Shown one piece after another: positions 52,394-62,398 of a stretch of 64,000 nucleotides of DNA (its first letter is position 1; each line of letters opens with the position of its first letter). The stretch is from Deltaproteobacteria bacterium (GTDB taxonomy: Bacteria > Desulfobacterota > Desulfobulbia > Desulfobulbales > SURF-16). Location of the stretch: contig JACRCD010000028.1 of the NCBI GenBank assembly GCA_016219175.1, positions 1 through 64,000 of the forward strand. Direction: 5' to 3'. The notes under the pieces were generated by a model. The model was not told the DNA's origin. It ran no database searches and was given only the letters and a program-made list of their open reading frames with translations. The position numbers and the translations under genes are program-made.

Positions 52394-52558
52394 ACCCCTT
52401 CAGCTCCCTGACTTCGTTTCGTAAACCGCGGTGCAGGTGGATAAACTGAAAGCGGGAGGATGAAGGCGCAGACGGCTTGCCGGCCTTAGACAATGCCGGC
52501 ACGTACAGCCTTAAGTCCTTCTGCACTCAACCCAGCTATCCGAATGGTTATATTTTTT

Positions 52559-53008
52559 CTACAGCAGCACCACTAAAATGACCCCGCCGGCAAAGACAAC
52601 CAGATTGCAGCCGGCTGAGATACCGTGCAGCTTGGCAAATTCCCGGCGCAGAGGGTGGTCTTTCGGCGTGGTTACAAATGATGGAATTTCCCGTTTCAGG
52701 GCCGCTGCCTTTGGTTCGATATAAAAGGACTGAAAGGCAGTGGCGCCTGTCATAATTGCCAGCAGCGCAGCCACAACGGCAAAATGGCGCAGCTGGTTGC
52801 GCACCGCGGGCAAGGCAAGCAGGGCCACAATGCCGCAGGCAAGACCCCAGCGAAAATAGCCGGGGAAGAGATAACCGACTATGCGGCCGGCCACGTCCCG
52901 GCTTTCGCTGCGGAAAATCAACGGGGTAAGGACAAAGGTAAAGAGCGCGACCCCGCCAAGCCAGAAGGCCACGGCGAGGCGGAGAACTGCGTTGCTGATT
53001 GCGGTCAT
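52559..53008 (-). CDS. DUF4149 membrane protein
   Basis: 149 residues with about four membrane helices (LRLAVAFWLGGVALFTFVL, FRWGLACGIVALLALPAV, and two more). The layout and the conserved RREFAKLHGISAGCNLV segment fit DUF4149. Function unknown. A fragment of a peptidoglycan transglycosylase gene lies 20 bp upstream on the same strand. Confidence 0.8.
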   Translation of the reverse strand: MTAISNAVLRLAVAFWLGGVALFTFVLTPLIFRSESRDVAGRIVGYLFPGYFRWGLACGIVALLALPAVRNQLRHFAVVAALLAIMTGATAFQSFYIEPKAAALKREIPSFVTTPKDHPLRREFAKLHGISAGCNLVVFAGGVILVVLL

Positions 53009-53027
53009 GGAGTGATCCCCCCGTTTT

Positions 53028-53265
53028 TTAAAGTTCCCGAAGATAGCCGACGCCGCCCAATTGCCGCATCTGTGCCGCGATCCAGCGCATTCTTTGCCGC
53101 ACGCAGGGCGAAGGATTTTTCGCCTTGAGCACCTTCGGGTTGGAAAGCACCGCGGCCAGCAGGGCGACCTCCCGTTCCGTCAGTCCCAGGGGGTTTCTTG
53201 CCGAACGCCCTCTCGGCCGCGCCTTGCACGCCATATATGTTATCGCCGAATTCCGCTATATTCAC
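53028..53265 (-). pseudogene. mtgA: Frameshifted C-terminal remnant of monofunctional transglycosylase MtgA
   Basis: The reading NIAEFGDNIYGVQGAAERAF in one frame continues, after a shift near 53200, as NPLGLTEREVALLAAVLSNP and then KVLKAKNPSPCVRQRMRWIA in another. Together these match the end of MtgA (glycosyltransferase family 51), which polymerises lipid II. The catalytic N-terminal part is absent. A broken gene, not a functional short protein. Confidence 0.78.
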
Positions 53266-53603
53266 CTTTTTCTTTCTCCGGCTCGTTTCAGGAAATAAAA
53301 ATCCGACGACAGTAACCTCCCGCACCGTTCATTTTGGCCCCGTGACCTCCCAAGGCAAATGATCTTCCATATCACGCCTGGCCGGACGGGTTTATCCACC
53401 GGGTAGCCCCCCTGAAAAATCGGCGGCTTTACTCTGAAATTGCTTGACAACGGGCAGGTTCATGGCAAAGTAGTGCCGTAAAACAGGCTGCGGCAATGAA
53501 AAGGGTAGGAGTCGGCAGCGATTACGCAACCATTTCTTTTAAGCCCTTGTTCTATTATAAGCAGTCAGCCCGAATAATTCGATACCAAAAAACAGGATCC
53601 CGT
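53266..53603. other. Intergenic region upstream of the symporter gene
   Basis: A 338-bp region. It contains a perfect TTGACA at 53444-53449 as a possible -35, with a poor -10 (AAAGTA) 17 bp on. No further mtgA sequence and no ORF are seen. Confidence 0.4.
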
Positions 53604-54926
<1,323 letters not shown>

Positions 54927-55010
54927 GACCCTGACAAGAGGGAATACAGCCCGAGGCGCCGGCTACCAAACCCCGCTCGGCATTCCCAGGAATTACCCTG
55001 TCCAGAAAGC

Positions 55011-55120
55011 AGCTTAGGGGCCGTTGTAAAATAACCATTACAGATTTGATCTTGCATATACGGCCCCTTATGCCGTTGCCACGCATGGCGTGTTACAGTA
55101 ATTTATTGACAACGGCTTAG
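55011..55120. repeat. Palindromic element of about 110 bp
   Basis: Left arm GCTTAGGGGCCGTTGTAAAA and right arm TTATTGACAACGGCTTAG are imperfect complements; GGGGCCGT (55017-55024) also pairs with ACGGCCCC (55060-55067), so alternative folds exist. No ORF. It occupies part of the 327-bp gap after the symporter gene. Confidence 0.5.
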
Positions 55121-55253
55121 CCTCTGGCCGGACCCGTCATTGACAAACCCTGGCCAACTGCGTATATATTGACAATTATTACTCATGCCGCGCATGGACC
55201 CTTCCCCTGCCTGCCAATGCCGGGTTACACCCTGCCAAACAAAGGATTACCTG

Positions 55254-56216
55254 ATGATTTCAGTCTCTATGAAACGGTTTGCCCCTGTTTTTCTTGTTTT
55301 TTTCACTCTTACCCTTTTCGGCATCGGCGTCACGGCCGACACTGCCGATGCCCGCTCCCGTTCAGGTGGCCGCTCATTCAGCAGCGCGCCCGCCTATAAA
55401 AAACCACCGGCGCAAAGCCCCGCCAAACAATATAATACACCCGGCGGCAGTGGCGGTTTCATGCGGGGGCTTGCCGGCGGCCTGGTGGGCGGCGCCATCG
55501 GCAGCATGCTGTTCGGCGGGCTGGCTAATGCGGGCGCGGGGGGCGGTATCGGCGGCAGCGGCATCGGTCTGTTGCAGATTATCATCTTCGCTGCCCTTGC
55601 TTATTTTATCTACAGCCGTTTCATAAAAAAACGCATGACGCCAGCCCATGCCCAATACCAGCAAACCATGACCGGCCCGTCCGCGCCATTTGCCGGCGGC
55701 ATGCCAAACGGTGGCGGTATGAACTATCCCCCGCCGCCACCTGCTTTCGGCAACGGCTCTCTGACGGATGGGATCGACATGATCCGCCGCTCTGAACCGG
55801 CGTTTGATCCGGAATATTTCAAGGAAGTTGCCCAGGATGTTTTTTTTCAGGTCCAGGCCGGCTGGATGCGCCGCGATATTCAATCTTACCGTCATCTGCT
55901 CGGACAGCGCCTGGCCACGGAATATGAGTCCCATTTCGCCGAAATGCAGAAAAACGGCCAGATCAACAAACTGGAAAACATCGCCGTGCGCAAGGTAGAG
56001 GTGGTGGCCGCGGGCTCGGACGGCAACGAGGAATTCGTCTCCGTTCTCTTTACCGCCAACCTGCTCGACTATACCGTGGATGAACAGAGCTCCGCCATCA
56101 TCCGGGGCAGCAATACGGAACCGGTGAAATTTGCCGAAAAATGGACATGGGCGCGTCCCGCCGGCACGGAAATCTGGAAACTTGAGGGCATTGAGGTCAT
56201 GGATAATGCCCACTAA
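55254..56216 (+). CDS. Tim44-like domain protein with membrane anchor
   Basis: About 320 residues from ATG 55254 (AAAGGA upstream). Signal-type N-terminus (FAPVFLVFFTLTLFGIG), a Ser/Gly-rich stretch, a Gly-rich helix (GLAGGLVGGAIGSMLFGGLA) and a membrane helix (IGLLQIIIFAALAYFIYSRF). The C-terminal ~150 residues form the Tim44-like domain (FDPEYFKEVAQDVFFQVQAG, then WTWARPAGTEIWKLEGIE). The bacterial role is unknown; some members (TimA) are thought to be adaptors. A proline-rich linker joins the parts. Confidence 0.87.
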   Translation: MISVSMKRFAPVFLVFFTLTLFGIGVTADTADARSRSGGRSFSSAPAYKKPPAQSPAKQYNTPGGSGGFMRGLAGGLVGGAIGSMLFGGLANAGAGGGIGGSGIGLLQIIIFAALAYFIYSRFIKKRMTPAHAQYQQTMTGPSAPFAGGMPNGGGMNYPPPPPAFGNGSLTDGIDMIRRSEPAFDPEYFKEVAQDVFFQVQAGWMRRDIQSYRHLLGQRLATEYESHFAEMQKNGQINKLENIAVRKVEVVAAGSDGNEEFVSVLFTANLLDYTVDEQSSAIIRGSNTEPVKFAEKWTWARPAGTEIWKLEGIEVMDNAH

Positions 56217-56381
56217 GAGCTGCCGGGTATGTTGGAACATACTTTCATGACGTTAGCGCCCCGGCATCAGACAGACACAGCCCCGCCCCTGGACAGGTAA
56301 AGAAGCAATCTCTATTATTTTTTTAAAAAATTAATTATATTTTTTATACCTCCGCGGAATATGGTAATATGGACTTTGCCG

Positions 56382-56448
56382 TGAAAAAGATGCCCTGCGC
56401 ACAGGGCTTCCGGTCCGTATTCCATGCCCAGGCGGGTATCTTTTTTCA
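56382..56448 (+). terminator. Long stem-loop with T run, upstream of motA
   Basis: TGAAAAAGATGCCC (56382-56395) pairs with GGGTATCTTTTTTCA (56434-56448). The CCC at 56393-56395 can instead pair in a small perfect hairpin CCCTG-cgca-CAGGG (56393-56406), so two folds compete. It could be the terminator of the Tim44-like gene or an attenuator in the motA leader. Another hairpin GGAGAC-ttt-GTCTCC follows at ~56463. Confidence 0.5.
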
Positions 56449-56514
56449 TCGCGCGACAGCAGGGAGACTTTGTCTCCTCCTCATTGATCCTTTTTCTGCA
56501 AACTAATTTTTCTC

Positions 56515-57273
56515 ATGGATAAAGCTACTCTACTCGGTATATTGCTGGGGTTCGGGGCCGTATTCGGCGGGCAGGTCCTTGAAGGCGGCCACATCAGCGC
56601 TCTCATTCAACCAACCGCCTTTCTCATTGTGGTTGGGGGAACCCTGGGGGCCACCCTGGTTTCCTTTCCTCTCGGGGTCATTTTCAAGGCCCTGCGTGAT
56701 GCGAAAAAGGCCTTGGTTTATACGGAAAGAGAACCGGGGCAGATCATTAAAACGCTGGCCGGCTATGCGGATAAAGCCAGGCGGAATGGGTTGCTGGCCT
56801 TGGAAGATGAGGCGAAAAGAAGCCCGGACCGCTTCATCAAAAAAGGGGTCTCCATCATGGTGGACGGTGGGGATGCCAAACAGTTGCAGGATTTTCTGGA
56901 GATAGAGATCAACACCTTTGAGGAAGAAGCCAAGCTCAGCGCTGAGGTCTTCGAGGCCGCCGGAGGATTCGCGCCCACCATCGGCATTATCGGCGCCGTT
57001 CTCGGTCTTATCCATGTCATGAACAATCTATCCAATACCGCAGCCCTTGGCGCGGGAATCGCCGTTGCCTTTGTTGCCACAATCTACGGTCTGATGACTG
57101 CCAATATTATCTGTATCCCCATCAGCACCAAGCTGAAAAAACGGATGAAAGAAGAGCTGCTGATCAAGGAACTCACCTTGAAGGGGCTTCTTGACATCCT
57201 TGAGGGGGTAAATCCCCGCTTCATCGTTGAAAAGCTGCAGGGATTCTATCTGGACAAACAGGAAGAAAAGTAA
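56515..57273 (+). CDS. motA: Flagellar motor stator protein MotA
   Basis: 252 residues, four membrane helices: LLGILLGFGAVFGG, then FLIVVGGTLGATLVSFPLG, a cytoplasmic loop with the torque-related charged residues, then GFAPTIGIIGAVLGLIHVM and GAGIAVAFVATIYGLMTAN. A MotA/PomA-type stator part that forms the ion path together with MotB. The motB gene follows after 49 bp. No other flagellar genes are in the window. Confidence 0.94.
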   Translation: MDKATLLGILLGFGAVFGGQVLEGGHISALIQPTAFLIVVGGTLGATLVSFPLGVIFKALRDAKKALVYTEREPGQIIKTLAGYADKARRNGLLALEDEAKRSPDRFIKKGVSIMVDGGDAKQLQDFLEIEINTFEEEAKLSAEVFEAAGGFAPTIGIIGAVLGLIHVMNNLSNTAALGAGIAVAFVATIYGLMTANIICIPISTKLKKRMKEELLIKELTLKGLLDILEGVNPRFIVEKLQGFYLDKQEEK

Positions 57274-57322
57274 AGGGAACCTTAAGGCATTCAGAGACTG
57301 AGAATTTTCCACAGGCAAATTC

Positions 57323-58126
57323 ATGGCAAAAAAGGCGAAACACGAAAAAGAACCGAATCTGGAGCGGTGGCTCGTCTCCTATGCCGATTTCATCACCCTG
57401 CTTTTTGCTGTTTTTGTCATGCTCTATGCCATGTCCCGCGCTGACCAGCAAAAAATAGAACAGGTGTCCCTGGCCATCCGCGAGGCCTTTGGCGTCGCCC
57501 AAACCACCTCGGCGCCTTCCATGAATGTTATAGAGTCCCTTGATTTTCCCCGCATTCCCGCCGAAGATGCGCAACCTCCGCAGCCCGACACTGAAATTGA
57601 GGAGGACGCCTCGCATCCCTATGCGGAAGAAAAAGAGTTCAGCGACATCAAACAGGAAATATCGGACATGCTTGCCGCCAAAGGGGCGCAGGACAAAATC
57701 AACCTCAATGTCAACAAACGGGGCCTGGTCATCAGCCTCAAGGAAGCCGGGTTCTTCGACTCCGGCAGGGCTGAGATCCGCCCGGCCTCCATCGTTCTCC
57801 TCCAGGAAATCGGCAATTCGATCATGGGCTTTGCCAACGATGTCCGCATAGAGGGCCACACCGATAACGTCCCGATAAAGGGCGGAGCCTTTCTGTCAAA
57901 CTGGGAATTGTCCAGCACCCGTTCCACCACTATTGTCCATTATTTTATCGATACCCTTCATTTTCCGCCCGGCAGGCTTTCGGTGGTTGGCTATGGCGAA
58001 TACCGACCCGTTGCCGACAACAAAGAAGAAAGCGGCCGGGCCAAAAACCGGCGCGTTGACATCGTTCTTCTCTCCAAGGCCGCCCAGCAGGCCGAGCCGC
58101 GCGCGCTCAAGCCGGAAGAAAACTGA
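57323..58126 (+). CDS. motB: Flagellar motor protein MotB
   Basis: 267 residues. A cytoplasmic start, one membrane helix with the ion-carrying Asp (SYADFITLLFAVFVMLYAMS), a plug/linker and a periplasmic OmpA-like peptidoglycan-binding domain (IEGHTDNVPIKG, NWELSSTRSTTIV, VGYGEYRPVADN). It anchors the stator to the cell wall. The ion (H+ or Na+) cannot be told with confidence. Confidence 0.95.
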   Translation: MAKKAKHEKEPNLERWLVSYADFITLLFAVFVMLYAMSRADQQKIEQVSLAIREAFGVAQTTSAPSMNVIESLDFPRIPAEDAQPPQPDTEIEEDASHPYAEEKEFSDIKQEISDMLAAKGAQDKINLNVNKRGLVISLKEAGFFDSGRAEIRPASIVLLQEIGNSIMGFANDVRIEGHTDNVPIKGGAFLSNWELSSTRSTTIVHYFIDTLHFPPGRLSVVGYGEYRPVADNKEESGRAKNRRVDIVLLSKAAQQAEPRALKPEEN

Positions 58127-58180
58127 CCAATCGCCAACAGAGGTCAGCGTGGGGTTTCCGAGTAACAGTTTTATTAATGA

Positions 58181-59338
58181 TCAGCGCAGCCTTGCCTTTT
58201 TCAGCTCATCCAGGCGATAAAACGTTCCCCGCCAGACAATGCCCTGATCGGCAACAGTCTTCAGCACAGCCCTCCATGTCATATACAATCGGATATAAGG
58301 GGTCACCGGGAACCATACGATACAGCGGCAATTCATGCCGCTGTATGCCGCCGCCATGAGCAACAGCCCTCCCTGCAGCACAATAATTGCCCCGTTGACC
58401 ACCCGGGTAGCGCCCTGGGTCAGAAAAAGCGCCCACAGCGGCCACATGCTGACCAGCAGCTGCAAACAGGTCAACAGACAGAGGCGCTGAAAACTGTATT
58501 CCAGCGCGGCATAGGTATTTTTCATAAGCCCCCGGCTCATTTCCCGGACCGTGGCGTACCATTTCACCGCAACAAAATGGTAACCATACAGACATTCCTG
58601 TCTGAAGCCTTCCCGTTTCATAAGCTTGCCCAGCATGATGTCGTCCACGGGGCACAGCCGGATTGCCCCATGGCCGCCTGCCTCTCTATAGGCGGCACTC
58701 CTGACAAGATTAAAGGCGCCGATGCCGATAAATTTTTTCGAACCGGGATCGGACGCCTTCCATGGCCGCAAATAGCTGACAAGGCTTGCTCCGAATTCGA
58801 TCGCCACCATCTGCAGCAACCCGGACGGCAGCACGGCCTTGAAAAAAAGAGTGAGATGATCCAGTCCGCGGGCAACCATCCTGGACATCGCCCTTTTTAA
58901 GGTCGAGGGCTCCATGACAACATCGGCATCGGTAAAAAGAAAATACTCTCCGCTTGCCCGGGCGGCGCCCAGCTGCAAAGCATGATTCTTGCCGAGCCAG
59001 CCAGGTGGCAGCTCACTCACCTGCATGACCTTGAGTTGGGGATAAAGGACGCGCATCTCCTCCAGGATGACACCAGTCCCATCGGTGGAGCGGTCGTTGA
59101 TGACGATAATTTCCAGAGGATCATAATCAAGGGACAGCACCGAGGAAAGGGCCTCCCTGATATTTGCCTCCTCGTTGAGGGCGGGAATGATAATTGACAC
59201 AGCGGGCTGAACATCATCAGCCAGCGGGGTCATATTGTCCAGCCACTCAATACGCAGCGCCCCGAGGACCCCTTCAATACCGAGTAAGATCATGCCGATC
59301 AGGGTGACAACCGCCAACCAGAACAAAAAATCCATCAT
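58181..59338 (-). CDS. Membrane-bound glycosyltransferase family 2
   Basis: 385 residues. An N-terminal membrane helix, the GT2 catalytic domain (VSIIIPALNEEANIREAL, INDRSTDGT, the DxD in FLFTDADVVM) and two or three C-terminal helices. GWLGKNHALQLGA and FIGIGAFNLVRSAAY are shared with carotenoid or hopanoid-associated transferases (CrtQ/HpnB type). The acceptor is unknown; no hopanoid or carotenoid genes are nearby. The downstream motB is convergent. Confidence 0.85.
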   Translation of the reverse strand: MMDFLFWLAVVTLIGMILLGIEGVLGALRIEWLDNMTPLADDVQPAVSIIIPALNEEANIREALSSVLSLDYDPLEIIVINDRSTDGTGVILEEMRVLYPQLKVMQVSELPPGWLGKNHALQLGAARASGEYFLFTDADVVMEPSTLKRAMSRMVARGLDHLTLFFKAVLPSGLLQMVAIEFGASLVSYLRPWKASDPGSKKFIGIGAFNLVRSAAYREAGGHGAIRLCPVDDIMLGKLMKREGFRQECLYGYHFVAVKWYATVREMSRGLMKNTYAALEYSFQRLCLLTCLQLLVSMWPLWALFLTQGATRVVNGAIIVLQGGLLLMAAAYSGMNCRCIVWFPVTPYIRLYMTWRAVLKTVADQGIVWRGTFYRLDELKKARLR

Positions 59339-59445
59339 GTACGAAATCCCGCCAACCGTAGCAAAAAAAGGTCAATCGCTTTCATGCCGTTTATCCACAT
59401 TTCTAGAGTATAACAGGAAGCATTCTCCCGCTGCATTAATTTTGC

Positions 59446-59474
59446 TTGACACCCCCCCTGCTGCCCACATACAT
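59446..59474 (+). promoter_or_regulatory. Candidate sigma-70 promoter of the channel gene
   Basis: Perfect -35 TTGACA (59446-59451), 17-bp spacer, -10 ATACAT (59469-59474); 54 bp before the 59528 start. Confidence 0.5.
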
Positions 59475-59527
59475 TCATTGGCAGACATCCCCTGAAATGA
59501 TCACAATCACCTTTTTCCCGACCAACT

Positions 59528-60565
59528 ATGCACTACTCCACCGATCAGAACGAACCACCCCCGGAATCCACCGAAAAGGCCGTGCTTCTGCAGCAGGAGG
59601 CAAGTCTGCTTTTTGATCAGGGAGACTGCGAAGCAAGCCGCGACAAATACCAGGAGGCCGGGGAAATATATTTCAAATCAGGGAATGGTTCTCAGGCAGG
59701 GGTCTGTTTCCGCGCCGCTGCCAACTGCAGCCGCCATCTCCAGGATTTCAACAGCGCGGTGCGTCTGTATGAAAAGGCAGGGGATGCCTATCATCATGCC
59801 GAAGAATCGCAGCTTGCGGCCCGCTGTTACCGGCAGGCCGCGGATTTCTCCATGGAAAGCAATGAGGTGGAACAGGCTGCCCGCTGCTATATGACGGCCG
59901 GACAGCAATTTCAGTCCGGCGGCAATCTGGAAGCTGCCGCCAGTTGTTTCCGTGATGCGGGGACGGCAAATATGAAGCTTGGCGGCCATTCCGAGTGGCA
60001 GCCTTTTTTGAATGCCGCCGAATGCTATGCCAGGGCGGGAGATCACGAAAACACGGCAGATGCTTACTGTTCCGCCGCCGAATGCTATGCCGCCCAGAAA
60101 AATTACGAAAAAGAATCCGCCGGCTGTTATCGTAAGGCCAAGGTAGCTTACGGACTGGGAGGCAATTATGACCGCGCCGGCGCCATGCACTACCTGGAAA
60201 TGAAGATGGAACATCGCCGCATGAAACCCTTGTCCCGGCAAAGATTTCTGTCGTGGCTCTACGATATGGTCTGCGGTTATGGTGAAAGCGGCCCGAAAGT
60301 GATTGGCAGTTCAATTGCGATCATCCTCGTCTTTGCCCTTATCTATGCCACTGACAAGGACATGAACTTCGGAACACCGCAGGGCAGCACATGGTCCCGG
60401 CTTGCCGCCGCCGTCTACTTCAGCGTCATCACCTTTACCACCGTGGGCTATGGGGATATCACGCCGACGCTGTGGGCAAGGCCCTTTGCCATGACAGAGG
60501 CCTTTATCGGCGCCTTCATGATCGCCTTGTTTGTCCTGGTCTTCAGCCGCAAGGTTATGCGTTGA
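59528..60565 (+). CDS. TPR-domain potassium channel (two-TM pore)
   Basis: 345 residues. The first ~240 form five or six TPR/SEL1-like helical repeats with a recurrent A-x-C-Y core (AARCYRQAADF, AARCYMTAGQQF, ASCFRDAG, AAECYARAGD). The C-terminal ~90 residues are a two-helix K+ channel: TM1 VIGSSIAIILVFALIYA, then the pore helix, selectivity filter TVGYGD at residues 305-310, and TM2 FIGAFMIALFVLVF. The TPR domain lies on the cytoplasmic N-terminal side and could gate the pore by binding a protein. A pseudokinase gene follows after 52 bp. Confidence 0.9.
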   Translation: MHYSTDQNEPPPESTEKAVLLQQEASLLFDQGDCEASRDKYQEAGEIYFKSGNGSQAGVCFRAAANCSRHLQDFNSAVRLYEKAGDAYHHAEESQLAARCYRQAADFSMESNEVEQAARCYMTAGQQFQSGGNLEAAASCFRDAGTANMKLGGHSEWQPFLNAAECYARAGDHENTADAYCSAAECYAAQKNYEKESAGCYRKAKVAYGLGGNYDRAGAMHYLEMKMEHRRMKPLSRQRFLSWLYDMVCGYGESGPKVIGSSIAIILVFALIYATDKDMNFGTPQGSTWSRLAAAVYFSVITFTTVGYGDITPTLWARPFAMTEAFIGAFMIALFVLVFSRKVMR

Positions 60566-60617
60566 GTCGGCGGGAGTCACCTTTTTTTACCTAACATCAA
60601 ATTGTTAAAGAAAAAAA

Positions 60618-61535
60618 ATGATCAAAAAAATTAAAGGATACAGCCTGGATGAAAAGATAGGCATCGGAGCGCACGGTGGCATAGTCTATAAGGCGACCAG
60701 CCTGGCGAAGCAGGAACAGGTTGCCGTGCGGGAACTGCCTGCCAACCTCTGCACCAATGTCGGCTTTGTCAGCGAGCTGATCAGCCGCTGTCAGCGCGCC
60801 AGATACTTTGACCACCGGCACATCGTCAATACCAGAGAACTGATAGAGGAAAACCGGCAATATTATATCGTGCTGGATTACTTTGACGGGAAAAACCTGG
60901 ACAGGGCTTTTGGCGCAAAGAAAATTATAGAAACCGAACTGGCAGTCAAAATCGCCATGCAGACCGCCGGAGCACTGAGCTACCTGCACAGCAAACAGTT
61001 TTATCACGGAGACATAAGGCCACACAACCTGATGATCGACGATACCGGCGCGATCAAAATTTCCGAAGTTGAAATGCCGAATATTTATGGAATCCGCGGC
61101 TTGGATGTGACGGTTATGGGCACCGGAGTTTACTGCGCACCTGACCTTGTTTCCGGCAAATACGATGCCGCCTCGGATATTTATGCCCTTGGCGTAACCC
61201 TCTACCGCCTGGCTACCGGCACTGTTTCTCCTTTTGGAGTGAAGCCAAAGCTGCCCAGCGCCATTAATCCGGAAATCCCCCCCGAACTTGAGCGGATAAT
61301 CATGCAAGCCATGGCGCCGGCCGCTTCCGGCCGCTTCGCCTCGGCCTGGGAGATGATGCGCCAGCTTGGCTCCATCATCGGCGAGGAAAATTGTTGCGCC
61401 GGGACCCGGCCCATGCCACAACCATACTTTTCCCCCCAGCGGGACAACCGGCAAATCCCGGCCCTACCCGCTTCTCCATCCTCTCTCTGGCAGAGCTTCA
61501 AACGGAAACTGACAGGGAAAAACAAGGGGGAGTAA
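60618..61535 (+). CDS. Ser/Thr protein kinase-fold pseudokinase
   Basis: 305 residues with a kinase fold, but key residues are replaced. The glycine loop (GIGAHGGIVYKA) is fair. The VAIK lysine is Arg38 (VAVRELP). The catalytic loop is HGDIRPHN (130-137), with Asp kept but the Lys changed to Arg. The DFG motif is Ser-Glu-Val (149-151). GTGVYCAPDLVSGKYDAASD and YALGVTLYRLATG in the C lobe are normal. ATP-dependent transfer is unlikely; a binding role is more probable. A basic Pro-rich tail follows. The adjacent TPR-channel may be its partner. Confidence 0.87.
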   Translation: MIKKIKGYSLDEKIGIGAHGGIVYKATSLAKQEQVAVRELPANLCTNVGFVSELISRCQRARYFDHRHIVNTRELIEENRQYYIVLDYFDGKNLDRAFGAKKIIETELAVKIAMQTAGALSYLHSKQFYHGDIRPHNLMIDDTGAIKISEVEMPNIYGIRGLDVTVMGTGVYCAPDLVSGKYDAASDIYALGVTLYRLATGTVSPFGVKPKLPSAINPEIPPELERIIMQAMAPAASGRFASAWEMMRQLGSIIGEENCCAGTRPMPQPYFSPQRDNRQIPALPASPSSLWQSFKRKLTGKNKGE

Positions 61536-61539
61536 CCAA

Positions 61540-61758
61540 ATGGAAAAATTTCTCACCAATATGCCCTGGAGTATCCTGATCATCGCCTGCCTGACCCTGG
61601 GTCTGGCGCCCTTTCATCCACCCCACCTATGGGAAAAACTCCAGCTGCTGGCAAAGGGCCAACTTGTCCGGCCCCTGGACTGGTTTGACTTGTTATTACA
61701 TGGTTCGCCCTGGCTTCTGCTGGCGGCAAAGGCGGTATTTGCCTTGAAAACGTCGTAA
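61540..61758 (+). CDS. Small two-helix membrane protein
   Basis: 72 residues starting 4 bp after the pseudokinase stop, so surely cotranscribed. Two hydrophobic segments (WSILIIACLTLGLAPF and PWLLLAAKAVFAL) flank a polar loop with LDWFDLLLHG. The same protein type is often mislabelled 'RND transporter' in databases; there is no evidence for transport. Function unknown. Confidence 0.72.
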   Translation: MEKFLTNMPWSILIIACLTLGLAPFHPPHLWEKLQLLAKGQLVRPLDWFDLLLHGSPWLLLAAKAVFALKTS

Positions 61759-61837
61759 CACCAGGCAGCGCGATACATTACAGGCGATTTCCACCTCAGC
61801 ATCCTTTTCAATACCTTTAAACAACAAGGAGCTTGGC

Positions 61838-62356
61838 ATGAATCAAAAACTGGATTTTATTTTTCGCCGGCGCAGCATCCGCAAATACGAGGATAAAAAA
61901 ATTCCGGCGGAGCTGCTTACGGACCTGCTGGAGGCAGCCATGGCCGCCCCTTCAGCCGTTGCCAGGGACCCCTGGCACTTTATTGTCCTCCAGAGCCGGG
62001 AAAATCTGGACAGGCTGGCGGACATCCTGCCCCACGGCAAGATGCTGCGCCAGGCAACGGCGGCATTTGTCGTCTGCGGCGATATCAACAGAACCCACGA
62101 CAGGCAAGAATCATACATGTTGCAGGATTTAAGCGCCGCCGTGGAAAATGTCCTGCTGGCAGCCGCCGCTTCGGGCCTTGGCGCCTGCTGGCTCGGGGTC
62201 CATCCCCGTCAGGAAAGAATGGCGGGAATAATAAAGATGTTTCAGCTGCCGGACAATATTGTTCCCATGTGTGCCATCGCCTTAGGCTGGCCAGCCGAAA
62301 AACCCGAGGCGCGCACCCGTTACAGAAGCGAATGCGTGCATAGGGAACGGTGGTAG
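61838..62356 (+). CDS. Nitroreductase family protein
   Basis: 172 residues of the FMN nitroreductase fold: FIFRRRSIRKYEDKKI (FMN-binding Arg/Ser), AAMAAPSAVARDPWHFIV, and DLSAAVENVLLAAAASGLGA with the second FMN site near the end. It probably reduces nitro or quinone compounds with NAD(P)H. AGGAG precedes the ATG. Single gene after the pseudokinase cluster. Confidence 0.93.
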   Translation: MNQKLDFIFRRRSIRKYEDKKIPAELLTDLLEAAMAAPSAVARDPWHFIVLQSRENLDRLADILPHGKMLRQATAAFVVCGDINRTHDRQESYMLQDLSAAVENVLLAAAASGLGACWLGVHPRQERMAGIIKMFQLPDNIVPMCAIALGWPAEKPEARTRYRSECVHRERW

Positions 62357-62398
62357 CAGACTGACATTTACACAAGGCCCGGCGGCTCTGGCCACGGG

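Noticed and set aside
56382-56448. c-di-GMP (GEMM) riboswitch before motA
   Set aside because: GCGCACAGGGC recalls part of the GEMM core, but the second helix and the conserved GGGACGCAAAGCC-like part are absent. The sequence is explained better by a simple hairpin.
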